NCBI RefSeq assembly: GCF_905220565.1
Contig: NC_059398.1
Span: 17,567,210-17,631,209, forward strand
Direction of reading: 5' to 3'
Source of the DNA: Melitaea cinxia
Lineage: Eukaryota > Arthropoda > Insecta > Lepidoptera > Nymphalidae
DNA length: 64,000 nt
Position numbers and translations under genes: made by a program. The notes under the pieces were generated by a model. It searched no databases, had not been told where the DNA came from, and saw only the letters and a list, made by a program, of their open reading frames with translations. Every line of letters begins with the position of its first letter. Position 1 is the stretch's first letter. Shown here in pieces: positions 43,601 through 55,037 of this stretch.

Positions 43601-46573
43601 TCCATGCATTGTATGTTATTTCATCGGTTTTATTCGTCTCTAATGGAAGCCATTAATTAGGAGTGGGATTAGAAGCATAATATGCTATGACTTTTCTTTA
43701 AAAATGTTGTGTAATTTCTTTAAGAATCTGTAGTACCCTGGCTGACTCAGCCATATCATTACATGAGCACAAACTACTGACACATTTTGGTGGCAATTTA
43801 TCATTTAATCGCAGAAACCCAAAATATATAACAGGAATATAAAAAATATAATCTGGAAATTTCACGCTTATATACTTCACATATTTCGCGTATAGCCGAG
43901 TAATAAGTGCGCACTATAAATTTAATGAAATTATAGTTGCAAAATTTTGTATTTTGTATTCGACTGCAATTGCATATTAAGTTTTTATTTTTAACGAACT
44001 GAGCATTGCTGGGGCAATTTAAAATGATAAAATGAATATGTGATAATATCAACAAAATCCAAAATAAACAAGTATCTCGAAGTTAATAAGTTTTGATGAG
44101 CTCATTGCAAGCTCCGTTCCAATAAACTTGACCCTGAATCAGCTACTAAATCGAATATTGAACAAGTATTCTTCAATATGCAAGTTATATAAATTAAAAT
44201 ATACAAACCAAAACATCATATCCACAAGCTAAGAACTGAATCCCTTGGTTAGGTCTTTTGGTATATGTGTATTAAGGTCGATTGTCTAACTAGGTTTACA
44301 TTTATGTCATTGATATATTGCTATGTTTTTGCTATATAAATAATCTTTTTCTATATATTCATTTTTTTTATTCACTCTTATTCATCGCGAAAACACTTAA
44401 AACTTGCTTATCGGGACTTGGATCAAAGATTTTTCTATTTGTGTCCTCTTATTTTCGTCTTTTTGTCTTCTTGGTGTGACTTACTTTACATTTCTATTGT
44501 CTCCATTTCTCCTTCAGCATATTTGACAGCTTAATTACGTAAATTTATAATACCATTTATATCAAGAGTCATCAATGTTTAATTTATAAGCATTTCATTT
44601 CAATGGATATCTTAAAATAATTACCCTCGTCATCGGACCTATCATCGGCAATGTATTGAATTATAGATGGGTATCCATTAATTTTCATAACCAATAGAAA
44701 TCAGGAATTATCTATTTCTTCATATTTTGCAAGAATATTACTCGAAATTAACGAAATCAGTCTAAGTTTTTTGTTTTAATTTGTATATTGTGATTTTTGT
44801 AATAGCATTTATATTTAAGAAAACTTATGTAATATACCCTAAAAACCTAATATTTTCCTTAATAAAATTAAAAAAAAAAAAAACTTTTGCATCCAGATTA
44901 TTTTTCTGTTTGTTTGAGCCATTATTGTGTACAAAAGATATTTCAGTTTCAATTTAATATTATTTACATAAATAGCGATATTCGTCAAGGTAGTATAAAA
45001 TTTGAAGAGCTGCATTAGACTGATGAAACGGTTCTTTGAAAAGTTCCTACGATAAATCTAGATCAGAACCTAGACTCTTTTAGTTACACTAAAAGCTTTG
45101 CGATGAGTTCAAATGTCGAAAGGCTGAAATCATATGAAATCTTACCAAGCGAGATAATTTTTTTCCATAGTTTTTAGTACTAAATTTAGTTATTTACTAA
45201 ATAATAAAAGTAATTAAAAATGTCTCAGGTGTTTGTATTATATATTTATATTATATATAAAAAAGTACTTCAAAAGCCAAAATATACACTGCTAGTTATC
45301 TTCTATGAAGCAGAAAAGGACCTTGTAAAATTTCTCCACACCATACTGATGCATCTACGCATCTCTTAAAGGACGGTAGAAGTACCGACATATTATGCAA
45401 GTCTTCTAACGACATTGCCAAATACAAGAATTACTTAAAAGATATATTGAGTACATAAAAATTACTTTTTTTATTTACGTACCTATTGGGCTATCTCGTT
45501 TGCCAGAAAATGCGCTAATAAAAAAAATATTTATGAAAATACAAAGAATCGCTAGTATTCAAATTTCAGAAACAAGATCGTCAAAACATTGATTTTTACG
45601 TAAACACGCGTAAAGTCTCACAAAAAGAGAATAAAAACATGTTAAGCGATTTTAGAGTCAAACCCCGTGCACTAAGGTTGAAATGCGGATACAAGATTTC
45701 GCTATTGTAAGCCCGCACTGGCAGATGTCCAGCTAAGGTTATGTCCAAAACCAAAGTGTGAAGCTCACGAGGTGGAACTAATTCCTTGAAAATATTTTCC
45801 AATAAAGCCATAAACTTGGTACGTAGTATCTGATTGCCTTAAAATTATCCTCCTACCTAGATAAATAACTTTTCTAATGGATTAAGCTTGATTTTACTAA
45901 CTAACAACATATACGATTACGGAAAAATCTCAATTTTACAGAAGTAGTAAGGGGTTTGGATTTGCAACGCGCTTTCAATACTCCTGGCGTTGCGATCGTC
46001 AGGGAATATAGCATCTCCTTCCCAGACTCGTGAATCGGAGGCTAAGTATTAAATATACATAAATATAAACAAAAATTCTAAAAACAATCTTCTTTTTTAT
46101 ATAAAATAGGGATTTTACCGATTTTCCTGAAAAGATTGCTTTTGTTTGTAGGTATAAGAAGATATTTCATATTTTTTCAAAGGCATTCAGATTTGATAGT
46201 GACATATCTTTTTATACTTGCAATCGGTTTTTATATTTTAATCAATTATTTTAAGAATGTGTCTTGAAAATTCAGTTATCACAATTCAATTTGTTTTTCT
46301 CAAGCATGATTTAATATAAAATAACTAATGTTCGTATACAATTTATTTCGATAATATTCGTGCGCGATGCCTGCGCTCAGCAACTTTACGTTTATGAACT
46401 AACTACTCAATTTAATGCTTTTTGGTACACTCAAATTTTCTGAAAGTATGCCTTATGTGTTTCGAAAGTAACTTTTCGGTATGGAAAAGTTTTTGGCATG
46501 CTTCGTAAATTTAGCTCACAAAGTTAAGGGTGAACGAGAATCCGTGAGGTATTTGAAATCAATAATTATTATC
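43601..46573. other. Long AT-rich stretch
   Basis: No gene recognised. 45950-46040 contains TTTGCAACGCGCTTTCAATA then CTCCTGGCGTTGCGATCGTC, an eroded minus-oriented family D middle. Frames at 43698-44055 and 45596-45811 have no domains. Confidence 0.4.
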
Positions 46574-46676
46574 GCTCCAGCCTGTAATATCCCACTGCTG
46601 GGCAGAGGCCTCTTTCCCCAAGTAGGAGAAAGATAAAAGTAAGCTCACATCCACTACACTATTCCAATGCGTCTTA
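46574..46676 (-). mobile_element. Type-2 SINE tail fragment
   Basis: TCCAGCCTGTAATATCCCAC, TGCTGGGCAGAGGCCTCTTT, CCCCAAGTAGGAGAAAGATA and CACTACACTATTCCAATGCG are the reverse complement of the last 100 bp of type 2. The head is missing. Confidence 0.75.
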
Positions 46677-47061
46677 TACAAATTAGTTACTTTAAATACA
46701 CATTACTATATTTTACTCTAGGTCTATCTATAGCTATCTTTCTCATTAAGCTATTAAGTGTATTATGCCAGTTTTAGTTGAGCCGTAAAATTTTCTTAAT
46801 ACTTTGGATTTCAAGTTATTTTGGTTTCAATACTAATAGTCAAGATGTCATTAAATTATAAACTTACAATCGATAGATCTTAAAACAATTAGATTAACCG
46901 ACACGATGAAATGGATTCAATTGAGACACACTTTAATGTTTCGCCTCTTACTACAAATTTTCAACTTTAATGCTCTCTCCCAAGAACCCAAACAAACAAT
47001 AACAAATAAACGCTTCACTATCGATTTATGCTTACAAAAGAATTTAATACATCATCATTAT

Positions 47062-47382
47062 TACAGCCTATACAGTCCACTGCTGGACATAGGCCTCCAC
47101 AAGTTTACGTCAAAAATAACGTGAACTCATGTGTTTTGCCCATAGTCACCACGCTGGGCAGGCGGGTTGGTGACCGCAGTACTGGCTTTGTCGCACCAAA
47201 GACGCTGCTGCCCGTCTTCGGCCTGTGTATTTCAAAGCCAGCAGTTGGATGGTTATCCCGCCATCGGTCGGCTTCTTAAGTTCCAAGATGGTTGTGGAAC
47301 CTTGTTATCCCTTAGTCGCCTCTTACGACACCCACGGGAAGAGAGGGGTGGCTAAATTCTTTAGTGCCGTAGCCACACAGCA
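47062..47382 (-). mobile_element. Family C repeat, full length
   Basis: ACAGCCTATACAGTCCACTG, CTGGACATAGGCCTCCACAA, TGTTTTGCCCATAGTCACCA, GCGGGTTGGTGACCGCAGTA, GCCCGTCTTCGGCCTGTGTA, TTAGTCGCCTCTTACGACAC and the end GCCGTAGCCACACAG. Inverted relative to the 43068-43388 copy. Three overlapping frames here are all repeat-derived. Confidence 0.85.
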
Positions 47383-48094
47383 CATTTAATACATATCTAC
47401 CAAATATAATTATAGAATTTGAAGAAGACCGAAAAATAGATATATCATAGTTGACATTTGTTTTCTCCTGTGTACCTTCATTCGTAAATTTTATATAATC
47501 CAATATAGATTCCGTAGCTCTAAATCTCAAAGGTTTAAAAATATATGGAAGTAAAATTTATGTTTATTTACTTTACAAAATAGGGTTTCTTAGTCTTGGC
47601 TATAGCATGGCTGTAGCAATTCGCTTACATGAGAAATTACAAATACTAAAATTAAACAAAAATTTATATGTTGGGTACATCGCATTACAATATATAAACA
47701 ATTCATAGTCGAGACAAGAATTAACAATATGTAGGGTAGTATTAAAATATTATACATACACAAGTTAACAGAAATATGCGCAACTGGAAGTTTCATTGTT
47801 AAGGATTCATTTTATGTTTAATTATTACACTTATTCATTTATTATTTTAAGTGAAAACGTATTAATTGTTATGTTTTATTATATTTGTATAACTAAAGCA
47901 TTTTTTTTAAATGTTATTATTGTCATCTTTTTCTTTTTCATTTTTGTTATTCTTTGCCAAATTCCATAACCCGTAGCTTAGTTTTAATTTAATGACATTC
48001 ATGTAGTTGAATTTTTAGAAATTGTGAAAAATATTTTTACATAAAAATTTGTAAAAAAAATAATTATTGTAGAATATATCATTCATTCATTCTC
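47383..48094. other. AT-rich non-coding stretch
   Basis: No gene or classifiable repeat seen. Confidence 0.4.
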
Positions 48095-48308
48095 TTCAGC
48101 CTATTGCAGTCCACTGCTGGACATAGGCCTCCACAAGTTTGTGCCAAAAATGGCGTGAACTCATATGCGTTGCCCGTAGTCACCACGCTGGGCAGGCGGG
48201 TTGGTGACCAGGGCTGGCTTCGTCGCACCGAAGACGCCGCTGCCTGTCTTCGGTGGAACACGGGAAGAGAGGGGGTGGCTATATTGTTTAATGCCGTAGT
48301 CACACAGT
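48095..48308 (-). mobile_element. Family C repeat, internally deleted
   Basis: Starts TTCAGCCTATTGCAGTCCAC, matches the full copy to GCCGCTGCCTGTCTTCGGTG, then jumps to ACACGGGAAGAGAGGGGGTG and the normal end GCCGTAGTCACACAG. About 110 bp of the middle (the CCAGCAGTTGGATGG to CTCTTACGACACCC part) is lost. Confidence 0.8.
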
Positions 48309-49369
48309 ATATAAATATATATTAAACTATATATCTATTTATTTGTATCTACTAAATCACTTAGATTTTTTTTATGTTAATATTAAGCTTATGCAGGCTA
48401 TAATAACATAAATAACTCTGGCGGGCAAAAATGGAAGGCCCTGAAAGATATAATAACTAAAATCATTTAAAATGGGATATTTGCCATGTTTTTGTATTTA
48501 TTTTGCGAAGCTCTCCCGTTTAAAATAATTTTAGTATAACCATGTTGATTTAAAATCTTATATATAATATGTACACAATAAATTTATGCCACTAGGCTTC
48601 AAAAGCTCTTTCAATATTATTAATAGTTAATAGTAATAATACCGAATATAGTTGGTATACGAGAAACAGAACCGTATATAGTATATAGTAAGCTGTTAGA
48701 AGATACCAAAAAAAAACCCAGGATTAAATTTGCCTAAATTATAGGCCAGAAACGGCTAAAGACGAAATGGTATAGGAAAGCCAAAATACAGTCCCCGAGG
48801 AATTACCTTTGAAGAACAGTGGAAGCAACTTAGAATCGACAGTTACATAGATTTCGGTATCCTCAATTTACATACAATTACGTCCGTCCGACGTTAACTT
48901 TTATTCCAACTCCAAAAATATACTAGATTTGAAATTATATGTACGATAAAACTGTTAAAGAAACTAATGGCATTTCTTGTTTCTCTCATTTTTAAAACTC
49001 CTGCAAAAACCGGTTCTGCCAATTCCAAAAATTCAATCACTAAATTTTTCACACATTTTGTATTTATATATTTCAGAGATTATTATACTTATAAAATGAC
49101 AACTTAAAAGTGCATTAGAAAAAAATGTTTGATTTTGAAAAAAATACATTAGTGTACATTAAACATAAAAATATAGACAGTCTTACCTTGTACTCATAAA
49201 GATGATCATACTCTTAGCAAACAAATATTTGGATACAATATACAATGATGGGTTGAAAATTTACAAAGAATGATAATAGGGTTAAATTAATTTAATGATA
49301 TCTTGAAAGATATTAATGGAACAACGTATTTTGACGACCGACCGTTTTAATTTGAGTGTCTGGAAAATA
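48309..49369. other. AT-rich non-coding stretch
   Basis: No gene or identifiable repeat seen. Confidence 0.4.
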
Positions 49370-49508
49370 CAGTCTCCGTATTTCGTCCCGACCTTAGGAC
49401 GGCTTGCCCCATTCATTTGTCAGGGACATGCCTGTCCACAGAACATTTATACCGGGTAAGCGCCGAAGCGCTGCAATTTAGCACACTACGCTACACCACC
49501 CATTTGTT
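49370..49508 (-). mobile_element. Possible SINE-like repeat
   Basis: On the minus strand: AAATGGGTGGTGTAGCGTAG, TGTGCTAAATTGCAGCGCTT, CGGCGCTTACCCGGTATAAA, GTGGACAGGCATGTCCCTGA and GGCAAGCCGTCCTAAGGTCG. The GTGGTGTAGCGTAG start resembles the alternative SINE head at 39346, and the block is GC-richer than its surroundings. There is no second copy in the window, so the class is unproven. Confidence 0.4.
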
Positions 49509-49760
49509 TGATTGAAACAGCTAAATGCGTCATAGGTTTTACTTTTAAGCGAATCCCGCTGAATACTTTATATGGGAAAACGCTCAATTAACTTCGTACT
49601 AAACGTTTTTGGTTGGCTATCAAATATCTGTAAATTGACTGATAAATAACTTGTTTGTAGAGATTGAGTTGTTACGCAAGAGTATAGTAACAATCTAACA
49701 TTACTGATTATAAAATAAAACGAATATAAAAAATTAACCAACATCAAAAACTCAACGCTC

Positions 49761-49943
49761 ACAGGCTACACTGGCGGTTGCGGGTTTGATTCACGCACAT
49801 GGCAAACATTTGTATTGTCCATACAGATATTTGTCGTGGTCTGGTCGTTTGTGCTTGTGTATTGTGTGTGTTTCCGGTTCTCTCGACACAGGAGATAATC
49901 CTAGTGGGGGCCGTTGAGAGTGAGGCGTTTTTTTTTTATTTTA
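49761..49943 (+). mobile_element. tRNA-derived SINE type 1, head-truncated
   Basis: Starts at CTACACTGGCGGTTGCGGG with the B-box-like GGGTTTGATTCACG, then CATACAGATATTTGTCGTGG, TCTGGTCGTTTGTGCTTGTG, CTCTCGACACAGGAGATAAT and GGGGGCCGTTGAGAGTGAGG, ending in a T-rich tail. The A-box part is missing. It abuts a CR1-like tail. Confidence 0.75.
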
Positions 49944-50330
49944 GTACTTTATTCAATTAGGCAAGTACTAAAGCACTTTTGAATTGTCATTTTAGAAATT
50001 TTATCAATTTTTATAAATTGATAATCGTTAAAAGTAAAGCTAACACTGATTCCAAATGTAGATACTTCAGCGAAGAATCGGCAAATGACTCCGCACTTAC
50101 TATTTTAAAAACTGTGTTTTATTATAAAATTAGTAATGTCTTGCATGACATACAGAATCAAGAAATCTGCACATCTTAATCATTAATATAATATTGAACT
50201 GAATACTCTGTAGCTAATAAATGTCAGTAAAAGTCCTGATGTAAGCTGAATAATACCTCCTTTTTAAAAATAGCCGTCTTACTGCTCCAGGTAAACAGTC
50301 CAATATATTTTTTTTATCTGGGTCACACTG
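49944..50330 (-). mobile_element. CR1-like LINE 3' end with decayed C-terminus
   Basis: 3' UTR match: TTCAATTAGGCAAGTACTAA, CACTTTTGAATTGTCATTTT, GAAGAATCGGCAAATGACTC, CGCACTTAC, GTCTTGCATGACATACAG. Upstream on the minus strand a frame ending RRLFLKRRYYSAYIRT corresponds to the YYSVQDY C-terminus of the 33.9-kb copy, out of frame thereafter. The copy is 5'-truncated and inactive. Confidence 0.65.
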
Positions 50331-51308
50331 AAAATCTCTCGGTATAGTAACAATAACTATGTTCCATTGCTCCAAAAATATTATCTTAAAAATCAGACCA
50401 GTTAACTTAGACTGTGATTTGTTACTAAACACACAAATATCATCACTATTATTTGGAAATCGACTTAAAATAATAACATACTAAGCGAAATGCTTGCTGA
50501 AGTATCAACGCGTGAACTATTAAGGTCTAGATAATCACTTCATCCATTTAATTTACTATTTCAATATTAAGCTTAACTGAGATACGTCTCTTATCCTGAA
50601 TTTCGAAGTGAATGTAATTGGACGTTATGTAATTAATACTTCTTCCGTGCATTTCCTTGGTCGTCTCATTAATCTTATCCAGGAAGCGGTTACAAGATTT
50701 AACAAAGGATTTTCATTTACCCCCCTCGTAACCTCATCGAATCATTGTCTTTTTAGCATTGATCATCTTGAAAGGCGGCATTTTTAACAATGAACCTGAT
50801 GAAGACTTTTATGATAGGATAATAGTTTGTTTTTTCAAAAATATTAAAAAAATACTATCAAACAGTAAGTTAAATACAAACGCAGTCGTTAGAATACATT
50901 TAAAACTGTTTTTAATTGGTTAAGTAACTATCTCACAGTCCTAGGCCAATGTTTATCATTTACTGCTGTGTTATCGTGAATATTATTGGTTTCTGATCTT
51001 CTATTCCTTCCAACTCCAAACTGTGAGCTTAAAGAAAACTAATATTTATGTTATATCATTTAAAAAGTCTCAAAATGAACTAACACAAATCCATGCCTCT
51101 GAAAATTATGAACACTCCAAATCTTTCACTTGTCAAAACAGATGGATCATAATAAGACGTTGATCAAAATAACACAGTGACATATGTCGAGCTTTTGGAA
51201 TTCTGAAGGGAAATTTAATAGACATGGCATCCCATTTCAAACAACCAATATGTTATATATCAAGGTGATTGTTAAACGTCACTTTACGTCACTCATGGCT
51301 TTTTTATT
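50331..51308. other. AT-rich non-coding stretch
   Basis: No gene or identifiable repeat seen. Confidence 0.4.
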
Positions 51309-51491
51309 TTTATAAATAAAATTCTTGTGTCACAATGCTAGTTACAACACTCCTCCTGTGTGTTACTTTGCGTGCACATTGGGGAGGTCTGAGAATCGGC
51401 CAACATCTATTTTTCATACCTCTAAGTTATGGGGGGGGGTTAAGGGGGTTATTAACATAAATGGCAAAAGAACGTTTGCGGGGTCAGCTAG
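51309..51491 (+). mobile_element. Helitron-like non-autonomous element
   Basis: TTCTTGTGTCACAATGCTAG, ACAACACTCCTCC, GGTCTGAGAATCGGCCAACA, GGGGGGGGGTTAAGGGGGTT, AACGTTTGCGGGGTCAGCTA G followed by T. Same family as 22589-22783 and 37540-37741, with a shortened middle. Confidence 0.6.
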
Positions 51492-51559
51492 TTTTTATAT
51501 AAATAAGTGAATCTCAGAAATATATGTACGCACAAAACTGCAGAACGACAGATCAAATT

Positions 51560-51840
51560 AATCCTAATTTTTATTATTGTGAAATGGTTAATAAAAAAAA
51601 AAACAACTGATAACTTCACGAAAAATAACCAGTACAAAGGTCGCTCGAACTGCTAGGTTATAAAAAAAAGTGTGCGTGTACTTATGTACGCACGTAAGAA
51701 GTCATACTCCACTGGCTAGCTGACTTAACGTTGCAACTTCTTCTTCGTTGACTAGCTAATTTCAGGGTGTCGGTTATTTTCGTGACGGGGTGCGCGCGCA
51801 TCGTAAAAACTCTCAACCTTTTTCCCTACCGCGCCTAAAT
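51560..51840 (+). mobile_element. Probable repeat with palindromic segment
   Basis: TGATAACTTCACGAAAAATA, CGCTCGAACTGCTAGGTTAT, then GTGCGTGTACTTATGTACGC with an imperfect palindrome GTGCGTGTAC/GTACGCAC, CACGTAAGAAGTCATACTCC, ACGTTGCAACTTCTTCTTCG, GGGTGTCGGTTATTTTCGTG. I recall this kind of sequence as repeated in Lepidoptera. There is no second copy in the window. Confidence 0.35.
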
Positions 51841-52927
51841 AACTTCAAATATAACTAAAATAGCATTATATCCACCATCTATAAATATATTACGAAAGTC
51901 CTTCAAACTAATTACCACCGTAATAAATCTTCCTCAGAATTATTCATTACTCCTAAAAATATAAGAGTAGTATGATTCATCTTTTGTCAAGACACAAAGG
52001 CTGGCCGTCATCTTCATCGACTGGATCTATTAAATACGTGACTAGTGGTTCCCGATTCTCACTGATCTCCATGACGTTGCTACATGTGATATCGTAATGG
52101 ATAAGCGCTCGATAACATTGTACGTTGTCAATTTGTAGGTTATATTTATAACAAAATCGAAATTTTATCAGTACTTTTTACTTTATATATGATTGTTGTA
52201 TATGTATGGTATCATATTATGTATGGTATCATAGTAGATTAGTGGGGGTAGTCATTATTTTTTTTTCTTTTTTTGATCTTTGTCATTGAAAAATTTATTA
52301 TTAAATATTTTTACAGTATTACGAATAGTCACAAGACTTTATTTTGATCTCGTATAAACAACATATTTTATCACAGTTCAAGATAAATACCGACCAAAAT
52401 ATATTCAAGTGTAGAACGCGTTGATAGCAAAAACCTCATATTAAATATGTGTTTAATTCATTGCTTGTAAATGTTATATATTAGTTATGCTATATTGAAA
52501 ATCAAATGTATTTCTTTCGTTACTAATGTGCAAAGAACTATTATTAGCCAAATAATTAAGCCAAACACAATTTGATGGTGAATAAAGTCAGCATGCGAGA
52601 CACTCTCTGTTCAATCTCACTGAAACGGTCGTTATAATGACGAGGTAATTTACATATCGTCTTCAGGTCTTAGGTACTTATAAATATATATTAATAAATT
52701 TAAAGTCAATTTCTCGTTTTGATAAATCATCGTCTCAGTTTATCGACCGGGTAAAATTTCATTATTATTTTCCCATTTAAAGCCCCAGGGAGGAGGATGG
52801 AGATGTCGTACGCTTTTCTACATAAAATAGTCAATTTTATACAAAATCGAAAAAAGTACTCAGTTGGTTTGACTGAACTGGTTTTGTTGGTTTGACTGTT
52901 TTGGTTGAAATATTGTAGTGAACGTAC
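51841..52927. other. AT-rich stretch downstream of the host exon
   Basis: If the exon at 52928-53065 is real, this is the start of its following intron (the donor lies at 52926-52927 on the minus strand). No second exon is evident here. Confidence 0.4.
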
Positions 52928-53003
52928 CTCCGGACGCGGCGAGCAGGCCGTGCGCGCGCAGCAACGCCAGCAGCAGCAACAGCAGCAGCGGGCGGCGCCG
53001 CAT
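52928..53003 (-). CDS. First coding exon: signal peptide of an unidentified secreted/membrane protein
   Basis: ATG at 53003 on the minus strand opens 25 codons plus one base (phase 1). The start MRRRPLLLLLLLALLRAHG has a basic n-region, a leucine-rich hydrophobic core and a small-residue c-region ending in AASG: a textbook signal peptide directing the product into the secretory pathway. The exon ends GGAG|GTACGTTC, a consensus donor. The block is about 80% GC against roughly 33% around it, and codons end almost entirely in G or C. Only the signal peptide is here, so the mature protein cannot be named; further exons lie at lower coordinates or beyond the window. A + strand frame across the block (glutamine-rich) is the complement shadow. 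Supported by composition, splice sites and the peptide; not by homology. Confidence 0.65.
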
Positions 53004-53065
53004 GCCGCGCGACACACCGCCCGCGCCCGCGCACCGCCGCCGCTCGCCCCCGGCCTCGCCTTCAC
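53004..53065 (-). other. 5' untranslated part of the signal-peptide exon, with splice acceptor
   Basis: GC-rich sequence continues 62 bases upstream of the ATG. On the minus strand it is preceded by ATGTTTTTTGTTGTAG|GTGAAG: a T-rich tract and TAG acceptor at 53066-53067. This suggests that an upstream non-coding exon exists at higher coordinates. Alternatively transcription could start nearby and the acceptor-like sequence be chance. Confidence 0.5.
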
Positions 53066-53088
53066 CTACAACAAAAAACATTTGTGTG

Positions 53089-53140
53089 TCAGCTAGGACA
53101 CGCGACTGGAGTTTACTCTTTAACCCTTAGACCTGCAGAC
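53089..53140. mobile_element. Short repeat fragment
   Basis: TGTGTGTCAGCTAGGACACG then CGACTGGAGTTTACTCTTTA matches 55440-55482 (GTGTGTCAGCTCCGGCGCAC, GACCGGAGTTTACTTCTTC). Too short to classify. Confidence 0.45.
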
Positions 53141-53215
53141 CATAAAGTTTAAGTGTAATGATACTTAACAAGGATTTAACTTAGAAATACTATAAAAAAA
53201 CAACAACACAACAAC

Positions 53216-53518
53216 AACAACCGCTCTGGTGTAGTGGTGCGAATTTAAGACACCGACGGTTTGCGTGTTTGATTCCAGCTCGAGATGGGTTGTATTTGTA
53301 GAAATATTTCTTTTCGGATTGGATGTCTGTCCTTGTGGGTCTCCCCACCGTGCCTCGGAGAGCACATTAAGCCGTCGGTCCCGGTTGTTATCATAAATAC
53401 CTGATAACGATCGTATAGTAGGGAATATAGCCGCCAACCCACAGTGGAGCAGCGTGGATTAAGCTCCAATCCTTCTCGTATTCGAGAAAGAGGCCTATGT
53501 CCACTGGGATGCTGTAAT
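53216..53518 (+). mobile_element. SINE with alternative head and type-2 tail
   Basis: Head CAACCGCTCTGGTGTAGTGG and GACACCGACGGTTTGCGTGT TTGATTCC, as in 39346-39648. Tail GGGTCTCCCCACCGTGCCTC, GGAGAGCACATTAAGCCGTC, GGTCCCGGTTGTTATCATAA, CAGTGGAGCAGCGTGGATTA, GAGAAAGAGGCCTATGTCCA. Inserted 150 bp upstream of the host exon, in the opposite orientation. Confidence 0.75.
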
Positions 53519-53519
53519 T

Positions 53520-53700
53520 TTGTATTAAAACACGGTTTATTTTTTTATTTATTTTTTTATAAAGAGTAACTGCGGAATTTCTTGTCGGTTTTTCTGTGCT
53601 GAATCTACATATAGTTTCACTTTTAACCATTATAAAAAAAATATTTTTAAGATAACTATTCGAAAGTGCTCATGGGACTTATGAAGCCTATGTACATAAA
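53520..53700 (+). mobile_element. CR1-like LINE 3' end
   Basis: TTAAAACACGGTTTATTTTT, AAAGAGTAACTGCGGAATTT, CTTGTCGGTTTTTCTGTGCT, GAATCTACATATAGTTTCAC, TATTCGAAAGTGCTCATGGG. Same 3' UTR as 33715-33940, in + orientation, directly joined to the SINE at 53216-53518. Confidence 0.75.
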
Positions 53701-54060
53701 ACTATTTTTTTTTCTGAAATTAATAATATTTACTAATTTTACATATCTTAGAAAAAATATACTCAAAGAATAATGTCAATAAATTAAAAAAAAATTATAT
53801 ACAAAAAAATTGGCGCCCAAAGTGAGACCGCTTGAAAAACAATTCACCTCCAATACGATTCAAGCAAACATAGGCGTGTCTCGAAACGATGTTTATAAAA
53901 TTTATATTCACATTATTATCTGATCCTATTTCCGTAACATAATAAATAGTATTTGATTTTTATCTTAGAAAAAGAAAAATAGCTGCTGAAGTAAGTCTAA
54001 TCGCGATACCCATCGGAACTCGACAGAATAATTTTAGACTGCTTTTTTCAAGTAAAATTT
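53701..54060. other. AT-rich non-coding stretch
   Basis: Nothing recognisable. Confidence 0.4.
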
Positions 54061-54068
54061 CTTTACCC

Positions 54069-54290
54069 ACGCTTGACTTGCGGAGTAAGCTGGTGAATGT
54101 TACGAACACGTGATACATGAACACAGTTACAAAAAGTATGATCGGATGAGGCGAACGGATCAAGAGAGCGAGGTGCGAGTACACATTTTCTTTCCCTCTT
54201 TCTCTCATAGCCAGTTACATTTCGTATATCTAAGACACAGTGTAAGCCTATTCTCAAGAAGTTTTACTTCAGTCACGTGGTCTAAGACCC
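54069..54290 (+). mobile_element. Unclassified ~225-bp repeat, family F, copy 3
   Basis: CACGCTTGACTTGCGGAGTA, AGCTGGTGAATGTTACGAAC, ACGTGATACATGAACACAGT, CTCTCATAGCCAGTTACATT, CGTATATCTAAGACACAGTG, TTACTTCAGTCACGTGGTCT. The longest of the three copies at its left end. All three copies lie on the + strand. Confidence 0.65.
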
Positions 54291-54484
54291 AGTCGTTTTT
54301 AAAAAGAGTTTCTTACCGATACTTTTCTGCAGAACCTACATCTCAAATGGGTGGCATCTTTACTTTCAACTATAATTATGTTATAAAAAAATAAAAATAA
54401 ACATTTTTTTAATGATGATTCAAATATATTTTCGAAACCTTTTTGAATATAATAATTTCAGAAAAGAGGAAAATTTTCTATTAA

Positions 54485-54585
54485 GAAAAAAAAAAGAATC
54501 AGCAAAATCGGTACACCCAGAAAGTTTTTAAGTACAAAAAAAGTACAATTGAAATAAGCAACTCCCCCTTTTTGAAGTCAGTTAA
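54485..54585 (+). mobile_element. AACCGACTTC-family 3' fragment
   Basis: AAAAAAAGAATCAGCAAAAT, CGGTACACCCAGAAAGTTTT, CAATTGAAATAAGCAACTCC and CCCTTTTTGAAGTCAGTTAA: the last 100 bp of the family. Confidence 0.65.
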
Positions 54586-55036
54586 GCAAAACAGATACAA
54601 ATACGATTTTTATCTGAGAAAAAAAGCTGCAAAGGTACGCCTAATCACAATATCCATCGGATCCCAAACGGAAAAGTATTGTCCACGATGAAATGTGTCC
54701 ATGGTTACCGACTACGCGGAGCATTTTATTTTAAAATGAATGAAAGAATTTCGTAATTTCACTTCTAATAACGACCCTTCACTTTGAGTCTTTCGTAATT
54801 TAATAAGTTCGTAATATTATACTTGTTCTTATCTCTGTTATTGTCAATATAAAATTAAAAATTTATTTTGAAAGAAATACTCTGTGAGACTTTTCTTTTT
54901 TGTTTTTTACAAGTTGATGGAATGAAAGATAGTTTTCATTACAAACGTTCTCAGACTAGATAGAGTTTTAAATTTTTGAATAAATGAATGATTACGTGTT
55001 AATATTAAATCGTAAATAAATAAACAATAAATGATA
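54586..55036. other. AT-rich non-coding stretch
   Basis: TTTTTATCTGAGAAAAAAAG and ATATCCATCGG near 54610-54660 echo the segment at 53957-54015 (TTTTTATCTTAGAAAAAG, GATACCCATCGG), so a short diverged duplication is possible. No gene seen. Confidence 0.4.
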
Positions 55037-55037
55037 A

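Noticed and set aside
47028..47355. Overlapping + frames resembling short proteins
   Set aside because: They fall entirely within a family C repeat and recur in its other copies.
52905..53130. + strand frames over the GC-rich block, glutamine- or proline-rich
   Set aside because: They are the complement of the leucine-rich signal-peptide exon; splice signals support the minus strand.
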